From NCBI GenBank assembly GCA_030039895.1, contig JASHUR010000193.1:1-7136 (forward strand): a stretch of DNA of 7,136 nt, read 5' to 3'. Positions 1 to 5,982 of this stretch are shown in pieces. The stretch is from Acidobacteriaceae bacterium (GTDB lineage Bacteria; Acidobacteriota; Terriglobia; Terriglobales; Acidobacteriaceae). Position numbers and translations under genes: made by a program. Numbering within the stretch: the first letter of the stretch is position 1; the number at the start of each line of letters is the position of its first letter. The notes beneath the pieces were generated by a model, which saw only the letters and a list, made by a program, of their open reading frames with translations, ran no database searches and had not been told where the DNA came from.

Positions 1-1
1 C

Positions 2-1660
2 CTCGGGGCCGAATTTGGGCCTGCTGCAGCTGGCGCATTTTCCAGCGATGACTTGTTCGGCGCCGGCCTGATGCTGGAGGGTCTCCAGAACTTTCCTACG
101 CGGTTGAGCGCGCCGATTGCTCTTTATAACCTCGGTTTCTATGGGCAGGACCAGTGGAAGGCGACGCCGAACTTCGAATTCACGGCCGGAGTTCGTGTAG
201 AGCACAACTCCAACCCGATCTGCGTGATAAACTGCTTTGCGCACTTCAGCGGCAGCTACAATCAGGTAACAGCGGGACTGGATACTCCATACAACAAGGT
301 GATCCAGTCTGGTCTGAGTAGTACCTTCGACAATTATCAGAAGGTCACGGTTAATCCCCGCCTGGGCTTTACCTTCTCTCCGCCGAATCATCCCTACACC
401 CTATTCCGCGGCGGCTTCGGAATGTTCAGCGACATCTTTCCGGCAACGGTTGCCGATGACCTGTTGAGCAACCCCCCGCTGAACCCGTCGTTTTCGAGTT
501 TGTTCGACCTCGTCGATCCTTCGCAGCCGGGAAGCTTTACGCAGTCGCTGGCCGCGGTCAACCAGGCATTTGTTAAGGGTTTCGCCAACGGCGGGAGCTA
601 TGACACGATCTCGACTGCGGACCCCAACTTCACACAGCCGAACATCACGAATGCTGATGCAAAGATCCACTATCCAACCTACGAAGAGTGGAGCCTGCAG
701 TGGCAGCAGCAGATGGGACGCCATACCAGCTTCCAAGTCGGTTATGTGGGCAACCACGGCTACCATGAGCCGGTGGTCAACAACGGCGTGAACAGTTATG
801 GCTTTGGCGGAGCGCCGGCGAGTGCTACGCTGCCCGCTTTTGCCGAAGTTACAGAAATCCAGAGTGTGGCCACCTCAAATTACAACGGAATCATCGCGAC
901 AGTGAAGGAACAGTCGAAGTATGTGACTGCGGTAGCGAACTATACGTGGAGCCATGCACTTGACGAGATCTCCAACGGCGGTTTCCTGCCATTCGGCGGT
1001 AACGGAACCAACCCGATCGATCCATTCGATTTGGCTCTGTCGAACTATGGCAACGCCGATTACGACATCCGTCATAATTTCAACGGCAACTACATTATTA
1101 ACCTTCCCTATTTTGGCGGACCGAAGATGCTGACGGACGGCTGGATGCTGGGCGGCACGCTCTTCTGGCATACCGGGTTCCCGTTCAGCGTGACGGACAG
1201 CACGGTTACCGGCGCTCTGGAGCCGAACTATGGCGGCACAATGTTGGCGAAGATTACTAACCCGAACGTGCCCCGCCATTGCGGGAAGTCCGCGATTACG
1301 ACCGGCTGCCTAGGTCCTGCCATTGGGCTGTCCGGCTCGAATTTCGCTGATCCGACCTCATTTTACGGGGCGCAGCGGCGCAACCAGTTCTTTGGACCGG
1401 GCTACTTCAACACAGACTTCACGGTGGCGAAGAGCTTCAAGGTTCCGGGTCTTGAAACAGGATCGTTCAAAGTGGCGGGTCAGGCTTACAATGTGCTGAA
1501 CCATCCGAACTTTGCGAACCCTGTCTTTGACGCGGACACCACGTCGGGATTCGGCACGATTCAGAGCACGGTCAGCGTGCCAACCAGCGTGTACGGATCA
1601 TTCCTGGGTGGCGATGCATCGCCTCGCATCATCCAGCTCAAGGCGGAGTTCCGATTCTAG
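2..1660 (+). CDS. Oar-like TonB-dependent outer-membrane receptor, C-terminal part (5' truncated by window edge)
   Basis: The frame is open from base 2 to a TAG at 1658-1660, giving 552 residues with no start of its own; the gene begins upstream. The product is the beta-barrel half of an Oar/CarboxypepD-type TonB-dependent transporter, an outer-membrane protein importing a ligand that cannot be named from sequence. Seen directly: alternating amphipathic strands rich in aromatic residues, including FYGQDQWKATPNFEFTAGVR (about 137-196), NPRLGFTFSP (about 353-382), the YEEWSLQWQQQMG strand (about 680-718), NYTWSHALDE (about 938-967), YDIRHNFNGNY (about 1060-1092) and YNVLNHPNFANPVFD (about 1488-1532). 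The chain ends in EFRF, a terminal aromatic residue typical of barrels inserted by BamA. Family members usually exceed 1,000 residues, so the N-terminal CarboxypepD_reg domain, plug and early strands should lie to the left. The codon at 53 is an in-frame TTG inside the barrel, not a start. Family call is firm; substrate is unknown. Confidence 0.92.
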   Translation, partial: LGAEFGPAAAGAFSSDDLFGAGLMLEGLQNFPTRLSAPIALYNLGFYGQDQWKATPNFEFTAGVRVEHNSNPICVINCFAHFSGSYNQVTAGLDTPYNKVIQSGLSSTFDNYQKVTVNPRLGFTFSPPNHPYTLFRGGFGMFSDIFPATVADDLLSNPPLNPSFSSLFDLVDPSQPGSFTQSLAAVNQAFVKGFANGGSYDTISTADPNFTQPNITNADAKIHYPTYEEWSLQWQQQMGRHTSFQVGYVGNHGYHEPVVNNGVNSYGFGGAPASATLPAFAEVTEIQSVATSNYNGIIATVKEQSKYVTAVANYTWSHALDEISNGGFLPFGGNGTNPIDPFDLALSNYGNADYDIRHNFNGNYIINLPYFGGPKMLTDGWMLGGTLFWHTGFPFSVTDSTVTGALEPNYGGTMLAKITNPNVPRHCGKSAITTGCLGPAIGLSGSNFADPTSFYGAQRRNQFFGPGYFNTDFTVAKSFKVPGLETGSFKVAGQAYNVLNHPNFANPVFDADTTSGFGTIQSTVSVPTSVYGSFLGGDASPRIIQLKAEFRF

Positions 1661-1678
1661 GTTCTCTCGTTTGCATGG

Positions 1679-1712
1679 AAAGAGGGCGGCTTCGGCCGTC
1701 CTCTTTTCTTTT
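1679..1712 (+). terminator. Rho-independent terminator with UUCG tetraloop
   Basis: Arms 1679-1690 (AAAGAGGGCGGC) and 1695-1706 (GCCGTCCTCTTT) form a 12-base-pair stem with a single G-U wobble. They enclose the loop TTCG closed by a C-G pair, the exceptionally stable cUUCGg tetraloop. A T-rich run (TCTTTT) follows to 1712. It starts 18 bases after the receptor stop codon, so it should end that transcript and isolate the downstream genes. Because the stem begins with AAA and ends in TTT it may also work weakly on the opposite strand. Confidence 0.9.
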
Positions 1713-1771
1713 GCCAGAGAAGTTGGGATGCCGGACAACAAGGGGTTACGGTAGCCTTGTATGCTCTGGTA
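1712..1771. repeat. Imperfect nested inverted repeat in the gap before the response regulator
   Basis: The 142-base gap between the terminator and the receiver gene holds two nested inverted repeats. The outer arms are TGCCAGAG (1712-1719) and CTCTGGTA (1764-1771), with one wobble if transcribed. The inner arms are ACAAGG (1738-1743) and CCTTGT (1755-1760) around an 11-base loop. The outer and inner helices are separated by unpaired stretches, so this would fold as a long interrupted hairpin. No protein-coding gene is evident here. It could be a structured leader, a regulator site or a chance pairing; function is not established. Confidence 0.3.
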
Positions 1772-1854
1772 TTACCGATCAGATACTCTCCGGGCCAACT
1801 CCGAGGAATGTGAACGCATCTCTAATCATAAGCACTAAAACGATTCAGAGAGCC

Positions 1855-2238
1855 ATGACCCCCATTATTCTTCTTGTTGACGATAACGCCATCCAAGCCG
1901 CGACGAGAAGGGGTGTTCTCCTTAAGACTGGCCGGGCAGTGGCGCTTGCGACCGGAGCCGAGATGGCCCTGGAGATGCTCAATGACGACGCGTTGCGGGA
2001 ATCGATTGGGCTGGTGATTACCGACCATCTGATGCCGGGAATCAATGGGCCAGAGTTTGTCGAGCGGCTGAGGGAACAACTGCCGTCGGTCCCGGTGATT
2101 GTGCTCAGCGGCTATCCGGACGTTGAGCCGGAGTATGTGGGACTGAACATAGTCTTTCGCGCCAAGCCGATTGCTCCGGATCATCTGATTGCGCTCACGA
2201 CCTCGCTTCTAAAGCCTCCATTGACAAAAACAGCCTGA
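1855..2238 (+). CDS. Single-domain response regulator (receiver domain only)
   Basis: A 127-residue CheY-like receiver with no output domain. The N-terminal strand IILLVDDN gives the acidic Mg-binding pair D9/D10, the phospho-acceptor is D57 in VITDHLMPG, the switch hydroxyl is S85 in VIVLSGYP, and the conserved lysine is K104 in the K-P pair that ends strand 5. All catalytic positions are intact, so it should accept phosphate from a histidine kinase; no kinase is in the window, so it is an orphan here. The start at 1855 is chosen because the receiver fold begins at once. The in-frame GTG at 1810 would add 15 residues unrelated to the fold and has its purine-rich GAGGA too close to serve as a ribosome site. 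The site before 1855 (CAGAGAG) is weak. It is followed 36 bases later by the membrane protease gene, so the two may share a transcript. Target and partner are unknown. Confidence 0.9.
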   Translation: MTPIILLVDDNAIQAATRRGVLLKTGRAVALATGAEMALEMLNDDALRESIGLVITDHLMPGINGPEFVERLREQLPSVPVIVLSGYPDVEPEYVGLNIVFRAKPIAPDHLIALTTSLLKPPLTKTA

Positions 2239-2274
2239 TATTTTTTGGCCGGGCGACTGTAAGCTGGATGCTGT

Positions 2275-2982
2275 ATGTTGACCCGATCCTTGCTGGCAGC
2301 ATTCCTGATCCTTGTTATTCCAATCACTGACCCCTGGACCACGCGCTGGCTGAAGCGTTCGACTGACCCGGCCAAGAAGGTAAAGGCCTACGCGTCCACT
2401 GTTGTATTGCTGTGGCTCGCGTCGTTCGCGGTGTGGAGTTCGGAACGTCCGGGCTTCCTATATCGAGCGCGCCACGGGGACGTGGTAAAGGGTCTTACGG
2501 GAAACAACTTTGTAATTGGCTGTGCGATCGGCGTAATAGCAGCGCTTCTGGTGCAGGTGGTGTTGATCCGCAAAAAGCCGAAGCTGGCGGCCGCCGCCAA
2601 GAAGCAGATGAAGAAGTTTGATTTCTTCCTGCCCTTCACGGCGCGAGAACGGGCGTGGTTTGCCGTGGTGAGCGTTACGGCGGGGATCTGCGAGGAGACG
2701 CTGTACCGGGGTTTTCTGTTTCACTACTTCAGGGATGTGTGGCATCTGGGCCTGCTGCTGGCGGTGGTGGCGTCGTCGGTGGTGTTTGGACTGGCGCACG
2801 GATATCAGGGGATATCGGGCATGGTTGGTACGGGTGTGATTGGCGGAGTGCTGGCGCTTATCTACCTGGCGGCAGGTTCGCTGCTGGCGCCGATGATCTT
2901 CCATGCGCTGATCGACCTGAGAATACTAATATTTCCGGTTCCTGATGCTGGGCCGGAGCCATTGCCGGTGGTTGCGGAGTAG
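2275..2982 (+). CDS. CPBP-family (Abi/type II CAAX protease) intramembrane metalloprotease
   Basis: A 235-residue polytopic inner-membrane protein. The C-terminal half holds the three signature motifs of the CPBP family: E140-E141-x-x-x-R145 (ICEETLYRG), F171-x-x-x-H175 (VFGLAHG) and H210-x-x-x-D214 (FHALID). These glutamates and histidines are the metal-binding and catalytic residues of the family, so the enzyme looks active. Hydrophobic stretches lie at about 5-18, 41-54, 80-98, 127-139, 156-174, 182-200 and 203-221, with a basic, lysine-rich loop at about 99-116. Relatives process prenylated proteins in eukaryotes and act in bacteriocin self-immunity or peptide maturation in bacteria; the substrate here cannot be inferred. 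The ATG at 2275 has GGA six bases upstream. A second ATG at 2268 is out of frame. The gene is compositionally like its neighbours and has no bacteriocin-like gene beside it, which argues against an immunity role. Confidence 0.9.
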   Translation: MLTRSLLAAFLILVIPITDPWTTRWLKRSTDPAKKVKAYASTVVLLWLASFAVWSSERPGFLYRARHGDVVKGLTGNNFVIGCAIGVIAALLVQVVLIRKKPKLAAAAKKQMKKFDFFLPFTARERAWFAVVSVTAGICEETLYRGFLFHYFRDVWHLGLLLAVVASSVVFGLAHGYQGISGMVGTGVIGGVLALIYLAAGSLLAPMIFHALIDLRILIFPVPDAGPEPLPVVAE

Positions 2983-3038
2983 ATTTCTGAGTCCGCCCGG
3001 TAAATGACGTGTGCGGAGGCGCGCAATTCTCTGACAGG

Positions 3039-3054
3039 TGTGATGTGGGTCACT
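3039..3054. promoter_or_regulatory. Candidate Crp/Fnr-family operator upstream of ccmF
   Basis: TGTGA-TGTGGG-TCACT matches the Crp-type palindrome TGTGA-N6-TCACA at nine of ten half-site positions, with the correct 6-base spacer. It lies in the 115-base gap between the protease gene and ccmF, centred about 51 bases before the ccmF start. It overlaps no gene I accept. Crp/Fnr-type control of cytochrome maturation is reasonable from known biology, but the regulator and its exact specificity in this organism are inferred. Confidence 0.45.
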
Positions 3055-3083
3055 TTGCCGTGGATGGGTGAGTCTGCGACAAT
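3055..3083 (+). promoter_or_regulatory. Possible weak sigma70-type promoter for the ccm run
   Basis: TTGCCG (3055-3060) and GACAAT (3078-3083) each match four of six consensus positions and are 17 bases apart, the preferred spacing. A transcript would begin near 3090, leaving a very short leader before the ATG at 3098, which fits the lack of a ribosome site there. The adjoining Crp/Fnr-like palindrome would then be centred near -43, close to the usual class II activator position of -41.5. Weak boxes are expected for an activated promoter, but this remains a pattern match. Confidence 0.3.
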
Positions 3084-3097
3084 GAATGCGTTAACCA

Positions 3098-5161
3098 ATG
3101 CCTACATTTGGCAGTTTCGCTCTCCTGCTCGCCCTCGCTCTGAGCGCGTACACGCTGTTGGCCGGGGGAGTGGCCCTGCGCCAGATTGCAACCGGAGGGC
3201 GCGGACGCGTGGCTCCCGAACGGCTGGCGGAGACGGCGCGCCGGGCCGGCATCGGGACATTCATCGCGACGTCGGCGGCGGCATTTGCGCTGGTATGGTG
3301 CGCGTTCACCAACGATTTTTCAGTGGCGTACATCCTGCACCACTCGAATCGGGCGCTGCCGGGGCCGTACAAGTTCGCGGCGCTGTGGTCAGGGCAGGAG
3401 GGATCGCTGCTGCTGTGGGCGTGGCTGCTGGCAGCTTACGGATTTGTGCTGCGAGTGCGGCACAAGGTGGACGTAAAGCTGACGGCGTATGCCTCGACGA
3501 TTCTGGGCGGGATACAGGTCTTCTTTCTACTGCTGCTGAATTTTGCGGCGATGCCGTTTTCGCTGGTGAGGGGGGCGGTGCCAGCGGACGGTTTTGGGCT
3601 GAATCCGCTGCTGCAGTATCCGGAGATGGTGATTCATCCGCCGATGCTGTATCTGGGATATGTGGGTTTTGCGGTGCCGTTTGCATTTGCGCTGGGCGCG
3701 CTGATGATGCGGTATCCGGGCGAGAAGTGGATCCACATTACGCGGCGCTGGACGATGGTGACGTGGCTGTTTTTGACGTGCGGCATTTTTCTCGGCATGC
3801 ACTGGGCGTACTCGGTGCTGGGCTGGGGCGGCTACTGGGGCTGGGACCCGGTAGAGAATGCGTCGCTGATGCCGTGGCTGACGGGAACGGCGTTTCTGCA
3901 TTCGGTGATGATGCAGGAAAAGCGCGGCATGATGAAGAGCTGGAACGTGTGGCTGATCTTTTCCACATTCATGCTGGCGATCTTTGGGACGCTGCTGACA
4001 CGCTCGGGGCTGGTGAGCTCGGTGCATGCGTTTGCGCAGAGCCCGATCGGGAACTGGTTCTGGGTGTTCCTGGTGATTGTGTTTGCGGTGTGCCTGTTTA
4101 CATACATTCTGCAGCGCGATCATCTGAAGGCTGAGAACAAGATTGAGTCGCTGGTTTCGCGCGAATCGAGCTTCCTGTTCAACAATCTGGTTTTGCTGGC
4201 GGCATGCTTTACGGTGCTGTGGGGGACACTGTTTCCGATCCTGTCAGAGTATGTAGTCGGCAATAAAGTCACGGTAAGCGCGCCGTTCTATAACCGGGTG
4301 GCGGTGCCGATTGGACTGTTCCTGCTGTTCCTTACCGCGATCGGGCCGCTGCTGGCGTGGCGCAGCTCGTCGTTCCGGAGCATCCGCAAGAACTTTGTGG
4401 TTCCGCTGATCGCGGCGGCGGTGACAGGCGTTGTGGTGATCGCGTGCGGCGTGCATCCGTGGGACATTTTTACAACCACGCATCAGGGTTCCTTCTATGC
4501 ATTTGTTGCGTACTGCCTGGGCGCGCTGGTGGTGACGGCGGTTGGGTCAGAGTTTTTGCGCGGTGCAAAGGTGATCTCGCGGAATACAGGAAAGAATTTG
4601 CTGGCGTCGGTGGTTCAATTGACGCGCCGCAACACGCGGCGGTACGGCGGATACATTGTTCACTTTGGCGTAGTGGTGATTATTATCGGCTTCTCGGGGC
4701 AGGCATTTAACCAGACCCAAGAGCAGGAGCTGGCTCTGCACCAGAGCATTCACATCGGGCCGTACAAGGTGGAGTGTGAAGGGTATTCGCAGGACACGAA
4801 TCCGAACTACGACACGGAGTACGCACTGCTGAATGTGTACAAGGATGGGCAACTCGTGACGAAGATGGCGCCGGAGCGACGGTTCTATAACGCGAGCCAG
4901 CAGCCGCTGACGGTGGTCTCGAACCACTCGACGCCGGCATGGGACCTTTATGTGATTTATGCGGGCAAGAATCCCGATACCGGGCAGCCGATTGTCCGGG
5001 TGTTTCTGAACCCGCTGGTGATGTGGATATGGATCGGGGTGGCGATTGTTGTGTTCGGGACGGGGCTGGCGCTGGTTCCGAACTTATCAGCAGCATTGGC
5101 GGCCAGCCGGGTGCGTGTGCCAGCCCAGGCAGTGGCGCTGACTGCGCAGGGTGATGACTGA
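3098..5161 (+). CDS. ccmF: Cytochrome c heme-lyase subunit CcmF (System I)
   Basis: A 687-residue polytopic membrane protein of the heme-handling (CcmC/CcmF/CcsA) superfamily. CcmF takes heme from holo-CcmE and, with CcmH and CcmI, attaches it to the CxxCH cysteines of apocytochrome c on the periplasmic face. The tryptophan-rich WWD motif is at residues 243-260 (WGGYWGWDPVENASLMPW). Four heme-ligand histidines are present: H180 in VIHPPMLYLGYVG and H310 in SSVHAF flank the WWD domain, while H268 in TAFLHS and H522 in YIVHFG sit in membrane helices. The first three are offset by exactly seven residues from E. coli H173, H261 and H303, which supports the start. Residues about 535-638 form the soluble periplasmic domain, followed by a last helix at about 641-660. 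The ATG at 3098 is chosen because the upstream in-frame ATG at 3086 meets a stop after one codon. The ribosome site is poor. The stop TGA shares its A with the ccmH ATG, so translation is probably coupled. Full length, no defects seen. Confidence 0.97.
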   Translation: MPTFGSFALLLALALSAYTLLAGGVALRQIATGGRGRVAPERLAETARRAGIGTFIATSAAAFALVWCAFTNDFSVAYILHHSNRALPGPYKFAALWSGQEGSLLLWAWLLAAYGFVLRVRHKVDVKLTAYASTILGGIQVFFLLLLNFAAMPFSLVRGAVPADGFGLNPLLQYPEMVIHPPMLYLGYVGFAVPFAFALGALMMRYPGEKWIHITRRWTMVTWLFLTCGIFLGMHWAYSVLGWGGYWGWDPVENASLMPWLTGTAFLHSVMMQEKRGMMKSWNVWLIFSTFMLAIFGTLLTRSGLVSSVHAFAQSPIGNWFWVFLVIVFAVCLFTYILQRDHLKAENKIESLVSRESSFLFNNLVLLAACFTVLWGTLFPILSEYVVGNKVTVSAPFYNRVAVPIGLFLLFLTAIGPLLAWRSSSFRSIRKNFVVPLIAAAVTGVVVIACGVHPWDIFTTTHQGSFYAFVAYCLGALVVTAVGSEFLRGAKVISRNTGKNLLASVVQLTRRNTRRYGGYIVHFGVVVIIIGFSGQAFNQTQEQELALHQSIHIGPYKVECEGYSQDTNPNYDTEYALLNVYKDGQLVTKMAPERRFYNASQQPLTVVSNHSTPAWDLYVIYAGKNPDTGQPIVRVFLNPLVMWIWIGVAIVVFGTGLALVPNLSAALAASRVRVPAQAVALTAQGDD

Positions 5162-5649
5162 TGAGAGGACCCGGACCCACAGGACGAGCGATTGCGAAAG
5201 TTACGTTGATTGCGCTGGCGTTGGGCATGATCGCCGCGCTGAGCATGGGCGTGAGTGACAGCGGCACGCGCTTTAATGATCTGGGCAATAAGCTGATGTG
5301 TACGTGCGGCTGCGGACAGGTGCTGCTGCAATGCAATCATCTGGGCTGCCCGGCGCTGGCGCGCGAGACCGCCGAACTGCACGCCGATATTGCGGCAGGC
5401 ATGAGCAATAATGCAATTCTGATTGCATTCCAGAATGAATACGGCCCGACGGTGCTGGCCGCGCCGATGCTTACAAAGTTCAACATGATTGCCTGGATCG
5501 TGCCACCGCTGTTGCTGGGGCTGGGAATTCTGGGAACGGTTCTGCTGGTGAGGCGCTGGAGGCAAAGAGCAGCGGCGATGCCACCGGTACAGCAGTCGGC
5601 AGAGATCCGGGCGCTGCGGGACCAGGTGCGGAGGGAGACAGAGCTGTGA
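5161..5649 (+). CDS. ccmH: Cytochrome c maturation protein CcmH (CycL type), variant cysteine motif
   Basis: A 162-residue membrane-anchored thiol-redox protein. CcmH with CcmG reduces the heme-binding cysteines of apocytochrome c before ligation by CcmF. Visible parts: an N-terminal hydrophobic signal/anchor (about 12-30), the cysteine-rich segment LMCTCGCGQVLLQCNHLGC (45-63), a helical stretch carrying the family-like I-AGMSNNAILIAFQNEYGPTVLAAP pattern (about 78-102, interrupted here for brevity), then FNMIAWIVP leading into a second membrane helix (about 112-131) and a short basic tail. The classical motif is LRCxxC; here L-M-C is followed by CxCxC spacing (C47, C49, C51), with C58 and C63 further on. 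AGGGTGA six bases before the ATG inside ccmF serves as a ribosome site. The start overlaps the ccmF stop by one base and the end overlaps the next gene by four. Family is clear from context and fold pattern. Confidence 0.9.
   Translation: MRGPGPTGRAIAKVTLIALALGMIAALSMGVSDSGTRFNDLGNKLMCTCGCGQVLLQCNHLGCPALARETAELHADIAAGMSNNAILIAFQNEYGPTVLAAPMLTKFNMIAWIVPPLLLGLGILGTVLLVRRWRQRAAAMPPVQQSAEIRALRDQVRRETEL
5632..5637 (+). promoter_or_regulatory. Ribosome binding site supporting a GTG start
   Basis: AGGGAG within CGGAGGGAGAC lies eight bases before GTG at 5646, inside the end of ccmH. It is the best Shine-Dalgarno match in the ccm run and is the main reason for accepting a GTG start at 5646. Confidence 0.7.
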
Positions 5650-5942
5650 TTGAGCTTAGTTGCATCCTGCTTACGCTGGGCATTGGATTTTATGTGTTTT
5701 ATCCGGACCGCAACGTTGCGGCGCAGACGCAGAAGACGCGACTGGAGTATCTGCGCGAGCGCAAAGAAGTGCTGTACGACAACCTGCGCGACTTGAACTT
5801 TGAATACCGGGCCGGGAAGTATGTAGAGGAAGACTATCGCGCGCAGCAGGCGATCCTCGAAAATGAAGCGGCCGGCGTGATGGCCGAAATTGAACAGATC
5901 GAGACCCAGGTCAGCTCCCACCGGAGCCAAAGCAGGGCTTGA
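5646..5942 (+). CDS. Short CcmI-like membrane-anchored helical protein
   Basis: A 98-residue protein begun by GTG at 5646, whose GTGA overlaps the ccmH stop by four bases, a sign of translational coupling. Residues 3-19 are one hydrophobic anchor (ILLTLGIGFYVFYP), after which the chain is strongly charged and helical to about residue 90, with likely coiled-coil character. The segment DLNFEYRAGKYVEEDY (49-64) resembles the conserved D-L-x-F-D-x-x-x-G-K-x-x-x-x-D-Y stretch near the N-terminus of CcmI/CycH, the chaperone that presents apocytochrome c to CcmF/CcmH. True CcmI is several hundred residues long with a TPR domain; this protein lacks all of that and ends in a polar tail (SSHRSQSRA). 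So it matches only the anchor-plus-helix portion of CcmI. The role in apocytochrome handling is inferred from resemblance and position. It has no cysteines suited to thiol chemistry (only C6 in the anchor). Confidence 0.78.
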   Translation: MIELSCILLTLGIGFYVFYPDRNVAAQTQKTRLEYLRERKEVLYDNLRDLNFEYRAGKYVEEDYRAQQAILENEAAGVMAEIEQIETQVSSHRSQSRA

Positions 5943-5972
5943 ATGGGGCGCACTCCGTTAGATGATGATGGC

Positions 5973-5977
5973 AAGGA
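5973..5977 (+). promoter_or_regulatory. Ribosome binding site deciding between four in-frame ATGs
   Basis: AAGGA (5973-5977) sits five bases before the ATG at 5983. The ATGs at 5962, 5965 and 5968 are in the same frame but have no comparable purine-rich site before them, so 5983 is favoured as the start. Confidence 0.55.
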
Positions 5978-5982
5978 AGAAC

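Noticed and set aside
1757..1787. TTGTAT and GATACT as a promoter for the receiver gene
   Set aside because: The boxes are 19 bases apart and each only partly matches consensus; too weak to list as a feature, although some promoter must exist between the terminator and 1855.
2275..2982. CPBP protease as a bacteriocin-immunity or phage-defence gene
   Set aside because: There is no bacteriocin precursor, ABC exporter or defence gene nearby; the Abi family name alone is not evidence for defence.
2991..3018. TCCGC/GCGGA inverted repeat after the protease gene as a terminator
   Set aside because: Only five base pairs with a 17-base loop and no T run follows, so it does not qualify as an intrinsic terminator.
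3306..4123. Two long - strand open frames (126 and 198 codons) antisense to ccmF
   Set aside because: Their products are Pro/Ala/Ser- or His/Arg/Gln-rich low-complexity chains typical of antisense shadows, with no recognisable domain and no convincing ribosome site.
3004..4134. A long + strand open frame of 376 codons overlapping the N-terminal half of ccmF in another frame
   Set aside because: Its translation is compositionally biased (Gly/Ala/Arg/Asp rich) with no membrane or domain pattern, and it lies almost wholly under the clear CcmF motifs. It is a frame shadow of a GC-rich gene.
4707..5930. Long - strand open frames antisense to the end of ccmF, ccmH and the CcmI-like gene
   Set aside because: All mirror well-supported + strand genes with family motifs; the antisense translations are biased and unrecognisable.
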